DNA of 64,000 nucleotides from Candidatus Latescibacterota bacterium. GTDB lineage: Bacteria > Latescibacterota > UBA2968 > UBA8231. Position numbers and translations under genes: made by a program. Under the pieces are notes generated by a model, which was not told the DNA's origin, made no database searches, and saw only the letters and a list, made by a program, of their open reading frames with translations. Of the stretch, positions 1 through 8,159 are shown piece by piece. The stretch covers positions 124,001 to 188,000 of the forward strand of contig JAJEIO010000019.1 of NCBI GenBank assembly GCA_022827835.1. The letters run 5' to 3'. Every line of letters starts with the position of its first letter. Position 1 is the first letter of the stretch.

Positions 1-151
1 CACTCTCCAAAGGACGCCAAAAGGCGCGGCCCCAAGTTGCGCGATCCTCGTCAAAGCCCTGGCGCAGACGGGCGGCGTCTTGGTCGGAGAAGAGTTGACC
101 TAGAGCAATGTAGCCATTGCGGCGAAAGAATTCGTAGTCTGCTGTATTCAT
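1..151 (-). CDS. Phytanoyl-CoA dioxygenase family protein, N-terminal fragment (cut by window edge)
   Basis: Reading the minus strand from an ATG at 151 gives 50 residues without a stop before the left edge, beginning MNTADYEFFRRNGYIALGQL. The pattern of an aromatic pair, then NGY(I/V), then a hydrophobic stretch and LFS is the usual N-terminal helix of PhyH-type Fe(II)/2-oxoglutarate oxygenases, and matches the starts of the complete copies in this window (for example EDRAFWEENGYVIVHN at 10163). The metal-binding residues lie outside the window, so activity cannot be judged. It follows the unknown gene at 186-1070 on the same strand with a 34-base gap and may be co-transcribed with it. Confidence 0.75.
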   Translation of the reverse strand, partial: MNTADYEFFRRNGYIALGQLFSDQDAARLRQGFDEDRATWGRAFWRPLES

Positions 152-185
152 CGGCGTTCTTCGGGCTAATCGGCTAACCGGCGGA

Positions 186-1070
186 TCAGCGCGCGAACCA
201 GCGAATCGGGTGGCGTCGCGTTCCATCGGCAAAGACGAGCGAATAGGGATCGCACTGCCGATAGACGACCGCCCCGTCGGTGCGCAGTACCAGCCAGCCA
301 AAGTCCCAGCCCTTGCTCTGATAGCGCATGGGGATACTTGGCCGGACGCGAATGACCGGATGCGACCCGGCGATGAAGAGCTGCTGCTCGACATAGTAAT
401 AGCCCGAGCCGGTTTCGACGAATACCTCGTGGGCTAGATCGTCCCCTTCTCCGGGTAGGTCCGCGCACAAATCGCCAATGCCGACCTTGATGGCCGCGCC
501 GTCGCCAAAGGCGGTGGCGAGGGCGTCGATGGAGCCGGAGAGGACGCGACCGTGGGCGTCGTGGTGCAATACTTCCTCCCACGTGTCGGCGACGTAAAAC
601 TTATAAATGTCAAAGTCGTAAATGAAGTTGTGGCTCGGGGCGTTGGTCGCTGGATCATGGCTGTCGAGCAAGTGGTACTTCGGCATGGGGTGTGGTCCCC
701 CCTCGGGGGCGGGCTCAGTCTTCTGCCCGTCGAGGTGGGGCCGGCCAATAGCTTGATGGCCATCCTGATTGTAGAGGAAAAACGACATCGAGGGCCGCGG
801 CCCAAATCCGTCGGGCAAGGACACGGGCTGGCGCAGGCTCATCAGGCCGGCGGCCCAGCGGTCTTCGATGAGATACGTCACGGCAAACTCGGCCACCTCG
901 CGCACCTTCTCGTCGCTGGGGGAGCGCACGTCGATGTGCTCGTTGTGGCGAAATTCAGTGTAGATGCGCAAGTCCGCGCCACGGCGGATGGCACGGACTA
1001 AGGCGTCTTGGCTGCCGGCGACGACCTTGCGCGACGAATCTAGCACTAAGGGGCAGGTCCAGGAGTGCAT
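186..1070 (-). CDS. Conserved hypothetical protein, 294 aa
   Basis: I do not recognise the family. The protein is soluble, without signal peptide or membrane segment, rich in aromatic residues, and has a Tyr-rich stretch (GSGYYYVEQQLF) about 60 residues from the C-terminus, near a segment FGWLVLRTDGAVVYRQ that looks like beta strands. An ATG at 1070 with AAAGGA upstream is preferred over the in-frame TTG at 1109, which has no ribosome site. A 20-codon reading frame with its own good ribosome site ends 4 bases before this ATG. The gene precedes the partial PhyH gene on the same strand, so a role beside that oxygenase is possible but unproven. Confidence 0.7.
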   Translation of the reverse strand: MHSWTCPLVLDSSRKVVAGSQDALVRAIRRGADLRIYTEFRHNEHIDVRSPSDEKVREVAEFAVTYLIEDRWAAGLMSLRQPVSLPDGFGPRPSMSFFLYNQDGHQAIGRPHLDGQKTEPAPEGGPHPMPKYHLLDSHDPATNAPSHNFIYDFDIYKFYVADTWEEVLHHDAHGRVLSGSIDALATAFGDGAAIKVGIGDLCADLPGEGDDLAHEVFVETGSGYYYVEQQLFIAGSHPVIRVRPSIPMRYQSKGWDFGWLVLRTDGAVVYRQCDPYSLVFADGTRRHPIRWFAR

Positions 1071-1074
1071 AGCG

Positions 1075-1137
1075 CTATCCTTTGCCGTCGCCGCTGAAGT
1101 TGTTGCCAATGAAAAGGGCGCGGGTGATATTGGCCAT
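1075..1137 (-). other. Possible 20-codon leader reading frame
   Basis: On the minus strand, GAGGA lies about 8 bases upstream of an ATG at 1137 that opens MANITRALFIGNNFSGDGKG and stops with TAG at 1077-1075, 4 bases before the ATG of the 294-aa gene. Its stop overlaps the ribosome site region of that gene, the geometry of a translationally coupled leader. It could also be the true N-terminus of the larger gene separated by a one-base frame difference. Nothing beyond position and ribosome site supports expression. Confidence 0.3.
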
Positions 1138-1302
1138 AGTCAGTCCTCAAGGTGGGTTGCAGTGCATCTTGCTCAACATATACACCGCCTCGCCCCGCGC
1201 CAAGTTGGAAATTGGCCTTGCACGCCGTACCTGCTCAGGGCATTTTCTCGCTAAAGGCTCCTGTAACCAATCTTCCAACCATCCATCATAGGGAGAGCAG
1301 CC

Positions 1303-2184
1303 ATGATTGAACACGCCAACACCTCGCGCTCAATCACCGCAGAAACGGTGGAAATGTCCGCCGATGAGAAGTACCTCTTCGACCTGCTCGGATTTTTGAT
1401 CGTGCGGGACGTGCTGAGCGAGGAACACCTGAAGCTGGCCAACGACGCCATCGACTCAATGGAACTCACACCAAGCCCGGAGTACTTTGGCGATTCCGTT
1501 GCTTTGAAGGGTGAGAACACCTCGACGCGCCTCGGCAACAGCGAGGGCCTGTTGGAATTGCCGCGGCCGTTGTGCGAGCCCTTCAGAGAAATGCTGGCGC
1601 ATCCCAAAACCATCCCGCACCTCAACACGATCCTCGGGGAAGGCTGGCGGCTCGACCACGGTCCGGGTCTAATCGCGATGGACAAGGGATGTTCCGGCGG
1701 CATGCTGCACGGCAACTTTGACAACGCGCCCTATTTCTACCGCGAGGGTAAGATTTTCACCGGCCTCTGCGTCATCGAATACCTGCTCGCCGACGAAGGA
1801 CCCGGCGACGGCGGCATCAGCGTCATTGCCGGCAGCCACAAGGCTAACGTGACCTGCCCGGCCAAGATGCTCAGATGGGAACAGTACCAGGAATACGTGA
1901 CCGAGATAAACGCCAAAGCTGGGGACGCCATCATCTTCAGCGAGGCGTGTACCCACGGCACCCTCCCGTGGAATGCCGACCACCAGCGCCGCGCCATCCT
2001 CTACAAGTACAACACCGGTCACATGGCATGGGGCGGAGGCGGAGTGCGCGGCCGGCGTCCGTCCTACTGGGACGAGCTCACCGCTCCGCAGCAGGCAGCC
2101 CTGCTCTTGCCTTCACACCATTCCCGCAGACCCAAGCCGAGCAACGGCTACGCAGGACTCGCCGAGGTGGTTGATTCGGTGTGA
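1303..2184 (+). CDS. PhyH-like dioxygenase, variant metal site (H-x-N)
   Basis: A 293-aa member of the PhyH fold. It has a YLFDLLGFL N-terminal motif, a GGISVIAGSHK strand typical of the family, and a distal His in THGTLPW (H218) followed by a basic residue pair suited to 2-oxoglutarate binding. At the position of the usual HxD metal ligands there is H136-G137-N138, so the carboxylate ligand is missing. It shares the YLFDxxG start and this substitution with the genes at 8160 and 51935, forming a subfamily. GGGAGAG precedes the ATG. It stands alone, divergent from the 294-aa gene and convergent with the class V aminotransferase 11 bases away. It could be a hydroxylase with altered coordination, a halogenase-like enzyme or a non-catalytic protein. 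Confidence 0.85.
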   Translation: MIEHANTSRSITAETVEMSADEKYLFDLLGFLIVRDVLSEEHLKLANDAIDSMELTPSPEYFGDSVALKGENTSTRLGNSEGLLELPRPLCEPFREMLAHPKTIPHLNTILGEGWRLDHGPGLIAMDKGCSGGMLHGNFDNAPYFYREGKIFTGLCVIEYLLADEGPGDGGISVIAGSHKANVTCPAKMLRWEQYQEYVTEINAKAGDAIIFSEACTHGTLPWNADHQRRAILYKYNTGHMAWGGGGVRGRRPSYWDELTAPQQAALLLPSHHSRRPKPSNGYAGLAEVVDSV

Positions 2185-2195
2185 GGTGACTTATT

Positions 2196-3347
2196 CTAAG
2201 GCAGAGCCTCGAAGAGGCGATCGATGTCCTCGTGGTTGTTGTACACCGAGGGTGAGAGACGCATCTTGTTGCCGAAGCGCATCGCTATATGAACATCGGC
2301 ACTTCTGCAACTGGCCAGGGCGGCTTCGGGGTGTGGTGCTACGAAGGAGAGTATGGGGCTTTCGTTTTCCTGCGGCGTGATCGATTGGTACCCCCGCTTC
2401 GGCAGCTCCTCCTGCAGGCGATCGGTCAGGTCTCTCGCGTGGTTGCGGATTCTGTCGACTCCAAGGCGCAGGATGTATTGCAAGCTCTCTTGGGCGCACA
2501 CGACTCCTTCGTACGAGGGGTAACTGACCTCGTAGGCACCGACGCTAGTCGGGGATGAAAACGAAATCTCCTCACTAGCCGAATCGGGCTCTTCCACCCA
2601 AGGGGGATAGTTTAGTCTCACACCACCCGTGGGTTGAGACGGTTTGAGCACGTCGAGCTGCAAATCAGAGCGAACGTATAGAAACCCGAATCCCTTGACG
2701 CCCATCAGCCACTTGAATGTCGAACAAGCTGCAAAGTCGATGCCCATCGCCTTGACGTCGATCGGAACGCCGCCCGCGGCCTGCATGATATCGACATACA
2801 GATACGCGCCGTTGTCGTGAGCCAGTTTGCTCAGCGCCGCGACATCTGCGACATACCCATTGACGTTTGACACCAATGCCACCGAAATCAGCCGGGTATT
2901 GCCATCGACCGCGTCTGCCATGGCGTCCATGTCGATTTGCCAGTTGCGGTTCTTGACGATCCGCACATCGAGACCTTGCTGCTCGCGAAACTTGTAGTTG
3001 GATATGCAGGGGCTGAAGTTCAAATCCGACATCACCACATTGCCGCCCGCCAGATGATCCCGCAAGCCGTTGAGAATATTGCTCTCCGATTCCACCGTGC
3101 TGCGCGCAAAGGCGATTTCTCCAGGATCGGCGTTGATGAGCTGGGCAAATAGGGCCTTGGCTTGGTCGCGCGGCGGTGCCCAAGCCGGCCACCACGGCTC
3201 CCCCACCTCGTGTGCGACCCAATCTACGTACCGGTGCAGAGCCGCGGCCGAGTGCACGCTGATCGGATGCGACGAGGCGTTGTCGAAGTACGCCATGGTC
3301 CGCGCTCGCGGGAAGTCTTCGCGCACTCTCTCGAAAAGATCTGTCAT
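2196..3347 (-). CDS. Class V aminotransferase (cysteine desulfurase / isopenicillin N epimerase-like)
   Basis: A 383-aa pyridoxal-phosphate enzyme of fold type I. It opens with the substrate-loop motif AYFDNASSHPIS, has a VNGYVADV strand, and carries the cofactor Lys in STFKWLMGVKGFGF, the usual class V context. The family covers cysteine desulfurases, epimerases and lyases of amino acids, and the substrate cannot be told from sequence. The start is set by AGGAGA upstream of the ATG. It is the last gene of a minus-strand run: MR/MLE enzyme, EamA transporter, GNAT acetyltransferase, then this gene (57 bases from the GNAT). The grouping suggests modification or salvage of an amino compound that is also exported. 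Confidence 0.88.
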   Translation of the reverse strand: MTDLFERVREDFPRARTMAYFDNASSHPISVHSAAALHRYVDWVAHEVGEPWWPAWAPPRDQAKALFAQLINADPGEIAFARSTVESESNILNGLRDHLAGGNVVMSDLNFSPCISNYKFREQQGLDVRIVKNRNWQIDMDAMADAVDGNTRLISVALVSNVNGYVADVAALSKLAHDNGAYLYVDIMQAAGGVPIDVKAMGIDFAACSTFKWLMGVKGFGFLYVRSDLQLDVLKPSQPTGGVRLNYPPWVEEPDSASEEISFSSPTSVGAYEVSYPSYEGVVCAQESLQYILRLGVDRIRNHARDLTDRLQEELPKRGYQSITPQENESPILSFVAPHPEAALASCRSADVHIAMRFGNKMRLSPSVYNNHEDIDRLFEALP

Positions 3348-3404
3348 ACTGGGCTCTCCTCGTATAAAACCTGTGTTGTTTTTGACCGCCAGCGTCTGCG
3401 ACGG

Positions 3405-3980
3405 CTACAGATCCTTGTACCAAATCAGTTGCACCTCGTCTAGCCCCTCGGTACGGTAGGCGTAGAGATGGACGTGACCGAGTTTGGCACCCATGCGGGC
3501 GTAGAAGCGGCAAGCGGGGACGTTGATGTTTTGGGTTTCGATCTTGAGTTGGGTGCAGCCCTGCTGCTTGGCGCAGGTCTCGGCGCGTTGAAAGAGCGCC
3601 CTGCCCACGCCTCGTCCTTGATATTCGGACCGCACGCGAATGTCCCAGAGGCCGGCTAGGTCTTCGCGCCCTTCGCAGTAGTCTAAGCCCTCGCCGTGAA
3701 AGGCGACAATAGCTCCGCCGATGCGCTCTTGTTCCCTGTATGCAGCGAGGACAATCCACCGCGAGAGGTCCCACGTTCTCCGGGTCCAGCGCTCGGGGCC
3801 GCCGGAGTGATCGTAATTTTTGAGGTAGGGCGGATCGACGGGTTCTTCGACCAGCCGAATTCCTCCCAAGCCATTGTCGACCCGTTCGACGCGAAAGCGG
3901 CTTTTTACTTCAAGCGCGATGGGCACTTGGCCGTATTCGGACAGGACGTCGATGCTTTGTTCTTCGATGCGAAAGTCCAT
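3405..3980 (-). CDS. GNAT N-acetyltransferase (streptothricin acetyltransferase-like)
   Basis: A 191-aa acetyl-CoA-dependent acetyltransferase. Motif A, with the acetyl-CoA pyrophosphate loop, is seen as RSEYQGRGVGRALF, followed by LKIETQNINVPACRFYARMG, the motif B region characteristic of SatA-type acetyltransferases. An amino-group substrate is likely, but resistance function is not proven because the family also acts on lysine and other amines. AGGAA precedes the ATG. The gene sits between the EamA transporter (15 bases) and the class V aminotransferase, which fits a shared transcript. Confidence 0.85.
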   Translation of the reverse strand: MDFRIEEQSIDVLSEYGQVPIALEVKSRFRVERVDNGLGGIRLVEEPVDPPYLKNYDHSGGPERWTRRTWDLSRWIVLAAYREQERIGGAIVAFHGEGLDYCEGREDLAGLWDIRVRSEYQGRGVGRALFQRAETCAKQQGCTQLKIETQNINVPACRFYARMGAKLGHVHLYAYRTEGLDEVQLIWYKDL

Positions 3981-3995
3981 TAGCGTTCCTCACCA

Positions 3996-4916
3996 TTAAG
4001 ACGCGCTCTTGCCTAGGGTGCTGCACATCGATCCGATGACCACCAGTATGGTTCCTCCGATGGCGGGTTTGTTGAGGGGTTCCATCGGGACTAGATTGGG
4101 GTCGAAGAGAGCGAGTAGGCCCATCACGGCCATAGTGACCAGAGGTGTTAGCGAGACTAGCGCGCCCATGCGCGAAGCCTCCATCCGCTTGAGCGATTCG
4201 GCGAAGCTGAGATAGGAGACGAGGGTGAAGACGACCGAGCAAGCCAAGAGCAAGCAGGGAATAGTCGGCAGATCGAATATGCGGCTCGGCTGGGCCAAAG
4301 GCAGAAAGAGCATCGTGCCAAACCAATAGACCAAGGCCATGATCGAGGTCGAAGGCAGGTGCCGCAGCAGGGGTTTTTGCGCCAGCATGAAAACTCCCCA
4401 GAGAATGGCCGAGGTAAAGACGAGCCAAACGCCGATGCCGTAGTTTTCCAACACGAAGAGCAGTTCGGTAAAGCGCTGATTGAAAAAGAGCCCCATCCCC
4501 ACGATCAGCACACCGAGGCCAATCCACTGCAGACGGCTAAAGGCTTCTTTGAAAAAGACCAGTCCACCCAAGAGCACAATTATTGGCGAAAACTGCATCA
4601 CGATCTGAGCCGAGCCAGGTGAGATGCGGCTCAAACCCATCAGATACGTCAGGTAGTTGCCGCCGAGGCCGAGGACGCAAACCACTGCTAGAACCAAGGC
4701 TGCGCCGCGAATCCGAAAAGGAGAACCAAGGCCGTAGCGAAAGTGGATGACGGGGATCAGCATGGCCCCCGCGAGCAAGAAGCGGTACCAGGTAACCGTA
4801 AAGGGGTCCAGCGATTGCAACAGCAGTTTGAGCACCACGGGCAGGGCACCCCACAACAGTAGGGTGATAGCGGCGAGAGTCAGCCCCAGTGATCGACGCT
4901 CAATCCGGTTGCTCAC
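3996..4916 (-). CDS. EamA/DMT-family transporter
   Basis: A 306-aa inner-membrane protein with about ten hydrophobic segments arranged as two EamA repeats (the first begins near residue 10 with LGLTLAAITLLLWGALPVVL, the second near residue 160). This is the usual length and layout of drug/metabolite exporters. The start is GTG at 4916, 5 bases after the stop of the MR/MLE gene, so it depends on upstream transcription. Its substrate is unknown. Context with a GNAT acetyltransferase and an aminotransferase would fit export of an amine or amino acid. A second EamA protein lies at 58967. Confidence 0.88.
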   Translation of the reverse strand: MSNRIERRSLGLTLAAITLLLWGALPVVLKLLLQSLDPFTVTWYRFLLAGAMLIPVIHFRYGLGSPFRIRGAALVLAVVCVLGLGGNYLTYLMGLSRISPGSAQIVMQFSPIIVLLGGLVFFKEAFSRLQWIGLGVLIVGMGLFFNQRFTELLFVLENYGIGVWLVFTSAILWGVFMLAQKPLLRHLPSTSIMALVYWFGTMLFLPLAQPSRIFDLPTIPCLLLACSVVFTLVSYLSFAESLKRMEASRMGALVSLTPLVTMAVMGLLALFDPNLVPMEPLNKPAIGGTILVVIGSMCSTLGKSAS

Positions 4917-4921
4917 AGTCG

Positions 4922-6055
4922 CTAAGACGCCCTCAGCCTCTCGACCACCTCTTCATCCACCTCAATCCCCAACCCCGGTCCGGTCGGCACGCGCACAAAG
5001 CTGTCCTCTTGGTCAAACGGCACCGCGCATAGCTCTTGGCGGATGGCGCTCGGCGTGCGGTCGAATTCCATCACCGGCTCCTGCATATAGGGCTGGGCGT
5101 TGCGCGCTGGCGGGCAGGGCGGCAACGTGGCGGCAAGGTGCAATGTGGCGGCGATCATAACGGGCGATCCCCAGACGTGGGGGTTGACCTGAATGCCGCA
5201 GGCGTTGGCCATGGCGCAGATGCGCTGCATTTCGGTGATGCCGCCGCAGTGCATGATGTCGGGTTGGACAATGTCGTACGCGCGGCGCGTTAGATAGGGC
5301 TTGAATTCGTAGCGGGTGCGCAGGTTTTCGCCGCCGGCGATGGCCATGGGCAACGCGGCTTTGACTTCCAAATAGGCGTCCAGATCTTGGGCGTTGACCG
5401 GCTCTTCAAACCACACCAGATCCAAGTCGGCTAGCTGCTGGCCAATGCGAATTGCCGTGGTGGCGTTGTAGGCTTCGTTGGCATCGACCATGAGGTGAAT
5501 GTCCGGGCCGATGGCATCGCGCAGTGCCTTGACGCGCGCGACATCCTCGGCGATGGACAGCCCTCCGACTTTGGTCTTTATCCCTTTGAAGCCTGCGGCT
5601 ACATAGCCCCGCGCCTCGTCGAGCAGGCGGTCGGGAAACTCGCCTTCGGTGTAGTAGAGGCCGGTGGCATAGACGGCGATTTTGTCGCGGATCTTGCCAC
5701 CGAGGAGAGTACAGACCGGGAGGCCGGTGGCTTTGCCCGCGAGATCCCAAAGGGCGATGTCGAGCGCGGAAAGGGCGCTGCCAGCTAGGCCGACAGCGTT
5801 GTTGCCGTTGTAGAGCGCGTGGAACATGCGCTCCCACAGCCCCGCGCGGTCCATGGGGTCTTGGCCGATGAGCAGCGGGGCGAGCAAGCCGTCGATGAGA
5901 CCGGCGGCCGCGCCTTCGCCCCAGCCGACGAGGCCGTCGTCCGTGGTGACTTTGACGAGCGTGGTGCTGCGCTGGTCGAGCCAGCCTTGGGACCAGCCAA
6001 AGGGACGCTCAAGGGGGCAGGTAAGGTCGAAAGTTTCGATGGCGACGATTTTCAT
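4922..6055 (-). CDS. Mandelate racemase/muconate lactonizing-type dehydratase (KxK type)
   Basis: A 377-aa enolase-superfamily enzyme, probably a sugar-acid dehydratase. Visible residues: base motif KTK in GIKTKVGG, metal ligands in LMVDANEAY, WFEEPV and IAGGENLR, the Asp of the His-Asp dyad in DIVQPDIMHCGG, and the His in NPHVWGSP. The reading frame runs open upstream to 6367, but homologues begin at MKIVAIETF, so ATG 6055 is chosen; the extension would overlap the divergent gene. Products of this group are 2-keto-3-deoxy acids that HpcH/HpaI aldolases, present three times here, can cleave. It heads a four-gene minus-strand run and shares a 72-base divergent region with another MR/MLE gene. 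Confidence 0.9.
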   Translation of the reverse strand: MKIVAIETFDLTCPLERPFGWSQGWLDQRSTTLVKVTTDDGLVGWGEGAAAGLIDGLLAPLLIGQDPMDRAGLWERMFHALYNGNNAVGLAGSALSALDIALWDLAGKATGLPVCTLLGGKIRDKIAVYATGLYYTEGEFPDRLLDEARGYVAAGFKGIKTKVGGLSIAEDVARVKALRDAIGPDIHLMVDANEAYNATTAIRIGQQLADLDLVWFEEPVNAQDLDAYLEVKAALPMAIAGGENLRTRYEFKPYLTRRAYDIVQPDIMHCGGITEMQRICAMANACGIQVNPHVWGSPVMIAATLHLAATLPPCPPARNAQPYMQEPVMEFDRTPSAIRQELCAVPFDQEDSFVRVPTGPGLGIEVDEEVVERLRAS

Positions 6056-6069
6056 ATAATTCCCTGAGG

Positions 6070-6098
6070 TTGACAGTTGTGGGGGGTGAATATAGGGT
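6070..6098 (+). promoter_or_regulatory. Sigma70-like promoter for the 6128 operon
   Basis: A perfect TTGACA at 6070-6075 is followed after 17 bases by TAGGGT at 6093-6098, about 30 bases ahead of the ATG at 6128. The -10 box is a weak match. It lies in the 72-base gap between two divergent MR/MLE genes. Confidence 0.5.
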
Positions 6099-6127
6099 AT
6101 GCAAGTTTGTGGATAAAGGAGGCGCGC

Positions 6128-7267
6128 ATGAAAATCACCGAGGTGAAATTGCTGGTGTTGGAAGACCCAAGCAGCAAGGGGCGCGGCGGTCACAGTATCG
6201 CGCGGGTAGAGGGGTTGCGGAGGATACAATACACGCACCAAGGAAGGCCAAACCAAGAATTGCGCCCGGCGCGGCAGAGCTTTTTGGAAGTCCATACGGA
6301 CGAGGGGATCGTGGGGCGCAGCGACACGTCGACGACGCCCTATCAGGCCGACATCGTGCGGTATCACGCGGTGGGGCGGAGCCCGTGGGAGCGCGAGGGG
6401 TTGTTTCAGCAGTTTTGGAAGGGAACCCGGTGGGTGTACCAGCCTCCGGGATGGTTTGGGGCGTTTGACAACTGTCTGTGGGACATTTTGGGCAAGGCCG
6501 CGGGCTTGCCGGTCTATGCGTTAGTGGGGCGCGTGCGGCCGCGCCTGCCCGCGTATCTGACCGGCGGCGATACAGACATAGAGGGGTATCTCAAGGCCAT
6601 AGAACTCGGCAAGGAGATGGGTATTGGAGCGTACAAGTTCCACACGTATAAAGGAGGAAAGGCCGATATACCCATTTACAGAGCCGTGCGCGACGCCGTG
6701 GGGCCGGATTATGAGTTGATCACCGATCCAGTGTGCTCCTACGACTTGCGCGAGGCCATTGAAGTGGGGCGCGTGCTGGAGGAACTGGATTTTGTGTGGT
6801 TAGAAGAGCCAATGCACGAGCAGAAGATGAACCAATATCAGGAGTTGTGCCGCGCGTTGGCCATTCCGGTGATGGGGACCGAGATGCTGATGCACGACAT
6901 CGACTTGACGGCGCAATGGCTGATCCAAGGAGCGACCGATCGCCTGCGGGGCAATGCCCGGCACGGGACGACGCAGGTGCTGAAACTGGCGCATCTGGCC
7001 GAGCTGCACGGCGCGAATATCGAACTGAATGCCGACGGGGCATTGGATGGGCTGGTACACGCGCACTTGGGCTGCTGTATCGACAACACGGATTTCTACG
7101 AGTTTTTCGGGGCCACGGCCGATAGCTTGCGGCAGACCGGGGCGCAGTGGGGTTTGCTCAACGCGCCCTTGATTGAAGAAGGGCACATCGCGCCCCCGGA
7201 TGGGCCGGGTTGGGGCGCGGAGTGGGACGAGGAGAAGTTCAGCTCGCTGGTAGTTGAAGAGCACTGA
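6128..7267 (+). CDS. MR/MLE-family enzyme lacking the His-Asp dyad (KxH type)
   Basis: A 379-aa enolase-superfamily protein starting MKITEVKLLVLED, with AAAGGAGG upstream. The base motif is KFH in AYKFHTYKGG. Metal ligands are in ELITDPVC, VWLEEPM and VMGTEML. Where other members have the Asp of a catalytic dyad it reads RGNARHGTTQ, and where they have the His it reads IELNADG, so both dyad residues appear replaced by Asn. It may therefore use only the KxH side, or act on a substrate needing one base. It is the first gene of a six-gene plus-strand operon with PhyH, UxuA-like and HpcH/HpaI genes. Confidence 0.88.
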   Translation: MKITEVKLLVLEDPSSKGRGGHSIARVEGLRRIQYTHQGRPNQELRPARQSFLEVHTDEGIVGRSDTSTTPYQADIVRYHAVGRSPWEREGLFQQFWKGTRWVYQPPGWFGAFDNCLWDILGKAAGLPVYALVGRVRPRLPAYLTGGDTDIEGYLKAIELGKEMGIGAYKFHTYKGGKADIPIYRAVRDAVGPDYELITDPVCSYDLREAIEVGRVLEELDFVWLEEPMHEQKMNQYQELCRALAIPVMGTEMLMHDIDLTAQWLIQGATDRLRGNARHGTTQVLKLAHLAELHGANIELNADGALDGLVHAHLGCCIDNTDFYEFFGATADSLRQTGAQWGLLNAPLIEEGHIAPPDGPGWGAEWDEEKFSSLVVEEH

Positions 7268-7279
7268 GAAGGAGGACGC

Positions 7280-8131
7280 ATGAAAAGCTGGCAACCCATC
7301 CAAGACCAAGTCCGCTCCTGGGAGGAAAAGGGCTATTTCACAGTGCCTGGGGTCGCAACGGCCGACCAAGCGGCGGAGATGCGCGGAGTGATCAAGAACG
7401 TCCTGTACACGCCCGAGCCCGAGAACGTGCGCACGGACGCCGACCCCATGGACCCGATGGGCGATACGCCCGAGGCGCGGGCGCAACGCTTTCGCAAGTT
7501 CAACCGCTGGTGCCACACTGCGCCGTTAGTCTGGCACACAGTACACGCCGGGGCGATGGCACCGCTGGGGCGGTATTACTTGGGTGACGATATCCTGCTC
7601 AAGTTCAGCAGCGTCTTCGTCAAGCCAGCCAAGACCGGCGCGGCCACGCCTTGGCACCAAGACAACGGGCTGTGGCGCGATGGCGAGACCGAGCCGTTCA
7701 ACTTCTGGATGGCCCTCGACCCGGCCAAACGAGAAAACGGCTGCCTGCAATTCATTCCGGGAAGCCACAAGACCGAAATCGTAGAGCACGTGCTCTACGC
7801 CGACAGCATCCACGGAGAACTGCCGAGGGAGCGGGTCGCGGCCTTAAAAGCTGAGCGCGGCGTCGAGCACATTGAGTTGGCACCAGGCGATGTAGTATGC
7901 TGGCACAGTAGCATGTGGCACTACAGTCCGGTCAACGAGAGTCCGCAGAGCCGGATTGGCATCGCTGGCGTCTATACTACGCCGGTCCTGGCCGACCGCT
8001 CGCCACGCACTTGGGGCAATTTCCATTGGGTGATGCGCAAAGGCGCATTGTGCCGGAATTTCCCACCGGACGAGTACGAAGTAGATGGAGAAGACAAGTC
8101 GCCGCTCCCGCCATTTCCGCGAGCCGACTAA
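7280..8131 (+). CDS. Phytanoyl-CoA dioxygenase family protein (canonical HxD...H)
   Basis: A 283-aa Fe(II)/2-oxoglutarate oxygenase. The metal triad is seen as H-Q-D in TPWHQDNGLW and a distal His in the SSMWHYSPVN segment, with the family strand CLQFIPGSHK between and an Arg for 2-oxoglutarate in SPQSRIGIAG. Such enzymes hydroxylate or demethylate small molecules; the substrate is unknown. AAGGAGG lies before the ATG, 12 bases after the MR/MLE gene. Together with the next PhyH it sits between two dehydratases in one operon, suggesting action on a sugar acid or its substituent. Confidence 0.92.
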   Translation: MKSWQPIQDQVRSWEEKGYFTVPGVATADQAAEMRGVIKNVLYTPEPENVRTDADPMDPMGDTPEARAQRFRKFNRWCHTAPLVWHTVHAGAMAPLGRYYLGDDILLKFSSVFVKPAKTGAATPWHQDNGLWRDGETEPFNFWMALDPAKRENGCLQFIPGSHKTEIVEHVLYADSIHGELPRERVAALKAERGVEHIELAPGDVVCWHSSMWHYSPVNESPQSRIGIAGVYTTPVLADRSPRTWGNFHWVMRKGALCRNFPPDEYEVDGEDKSPLPPFPRAD

Positions 8132-8159
8132 CGTTCACAATCAAAAGGGATTGCACAAG

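Noticed and set aside
6056-6367. N-terminal extension of the MR/MLE gene at 4922 up to 6367
   Set aside because: It would cross the divergent gene and its promoter; the encoded residues are low in family similarity and the MKIVAIETF start matches homologues.
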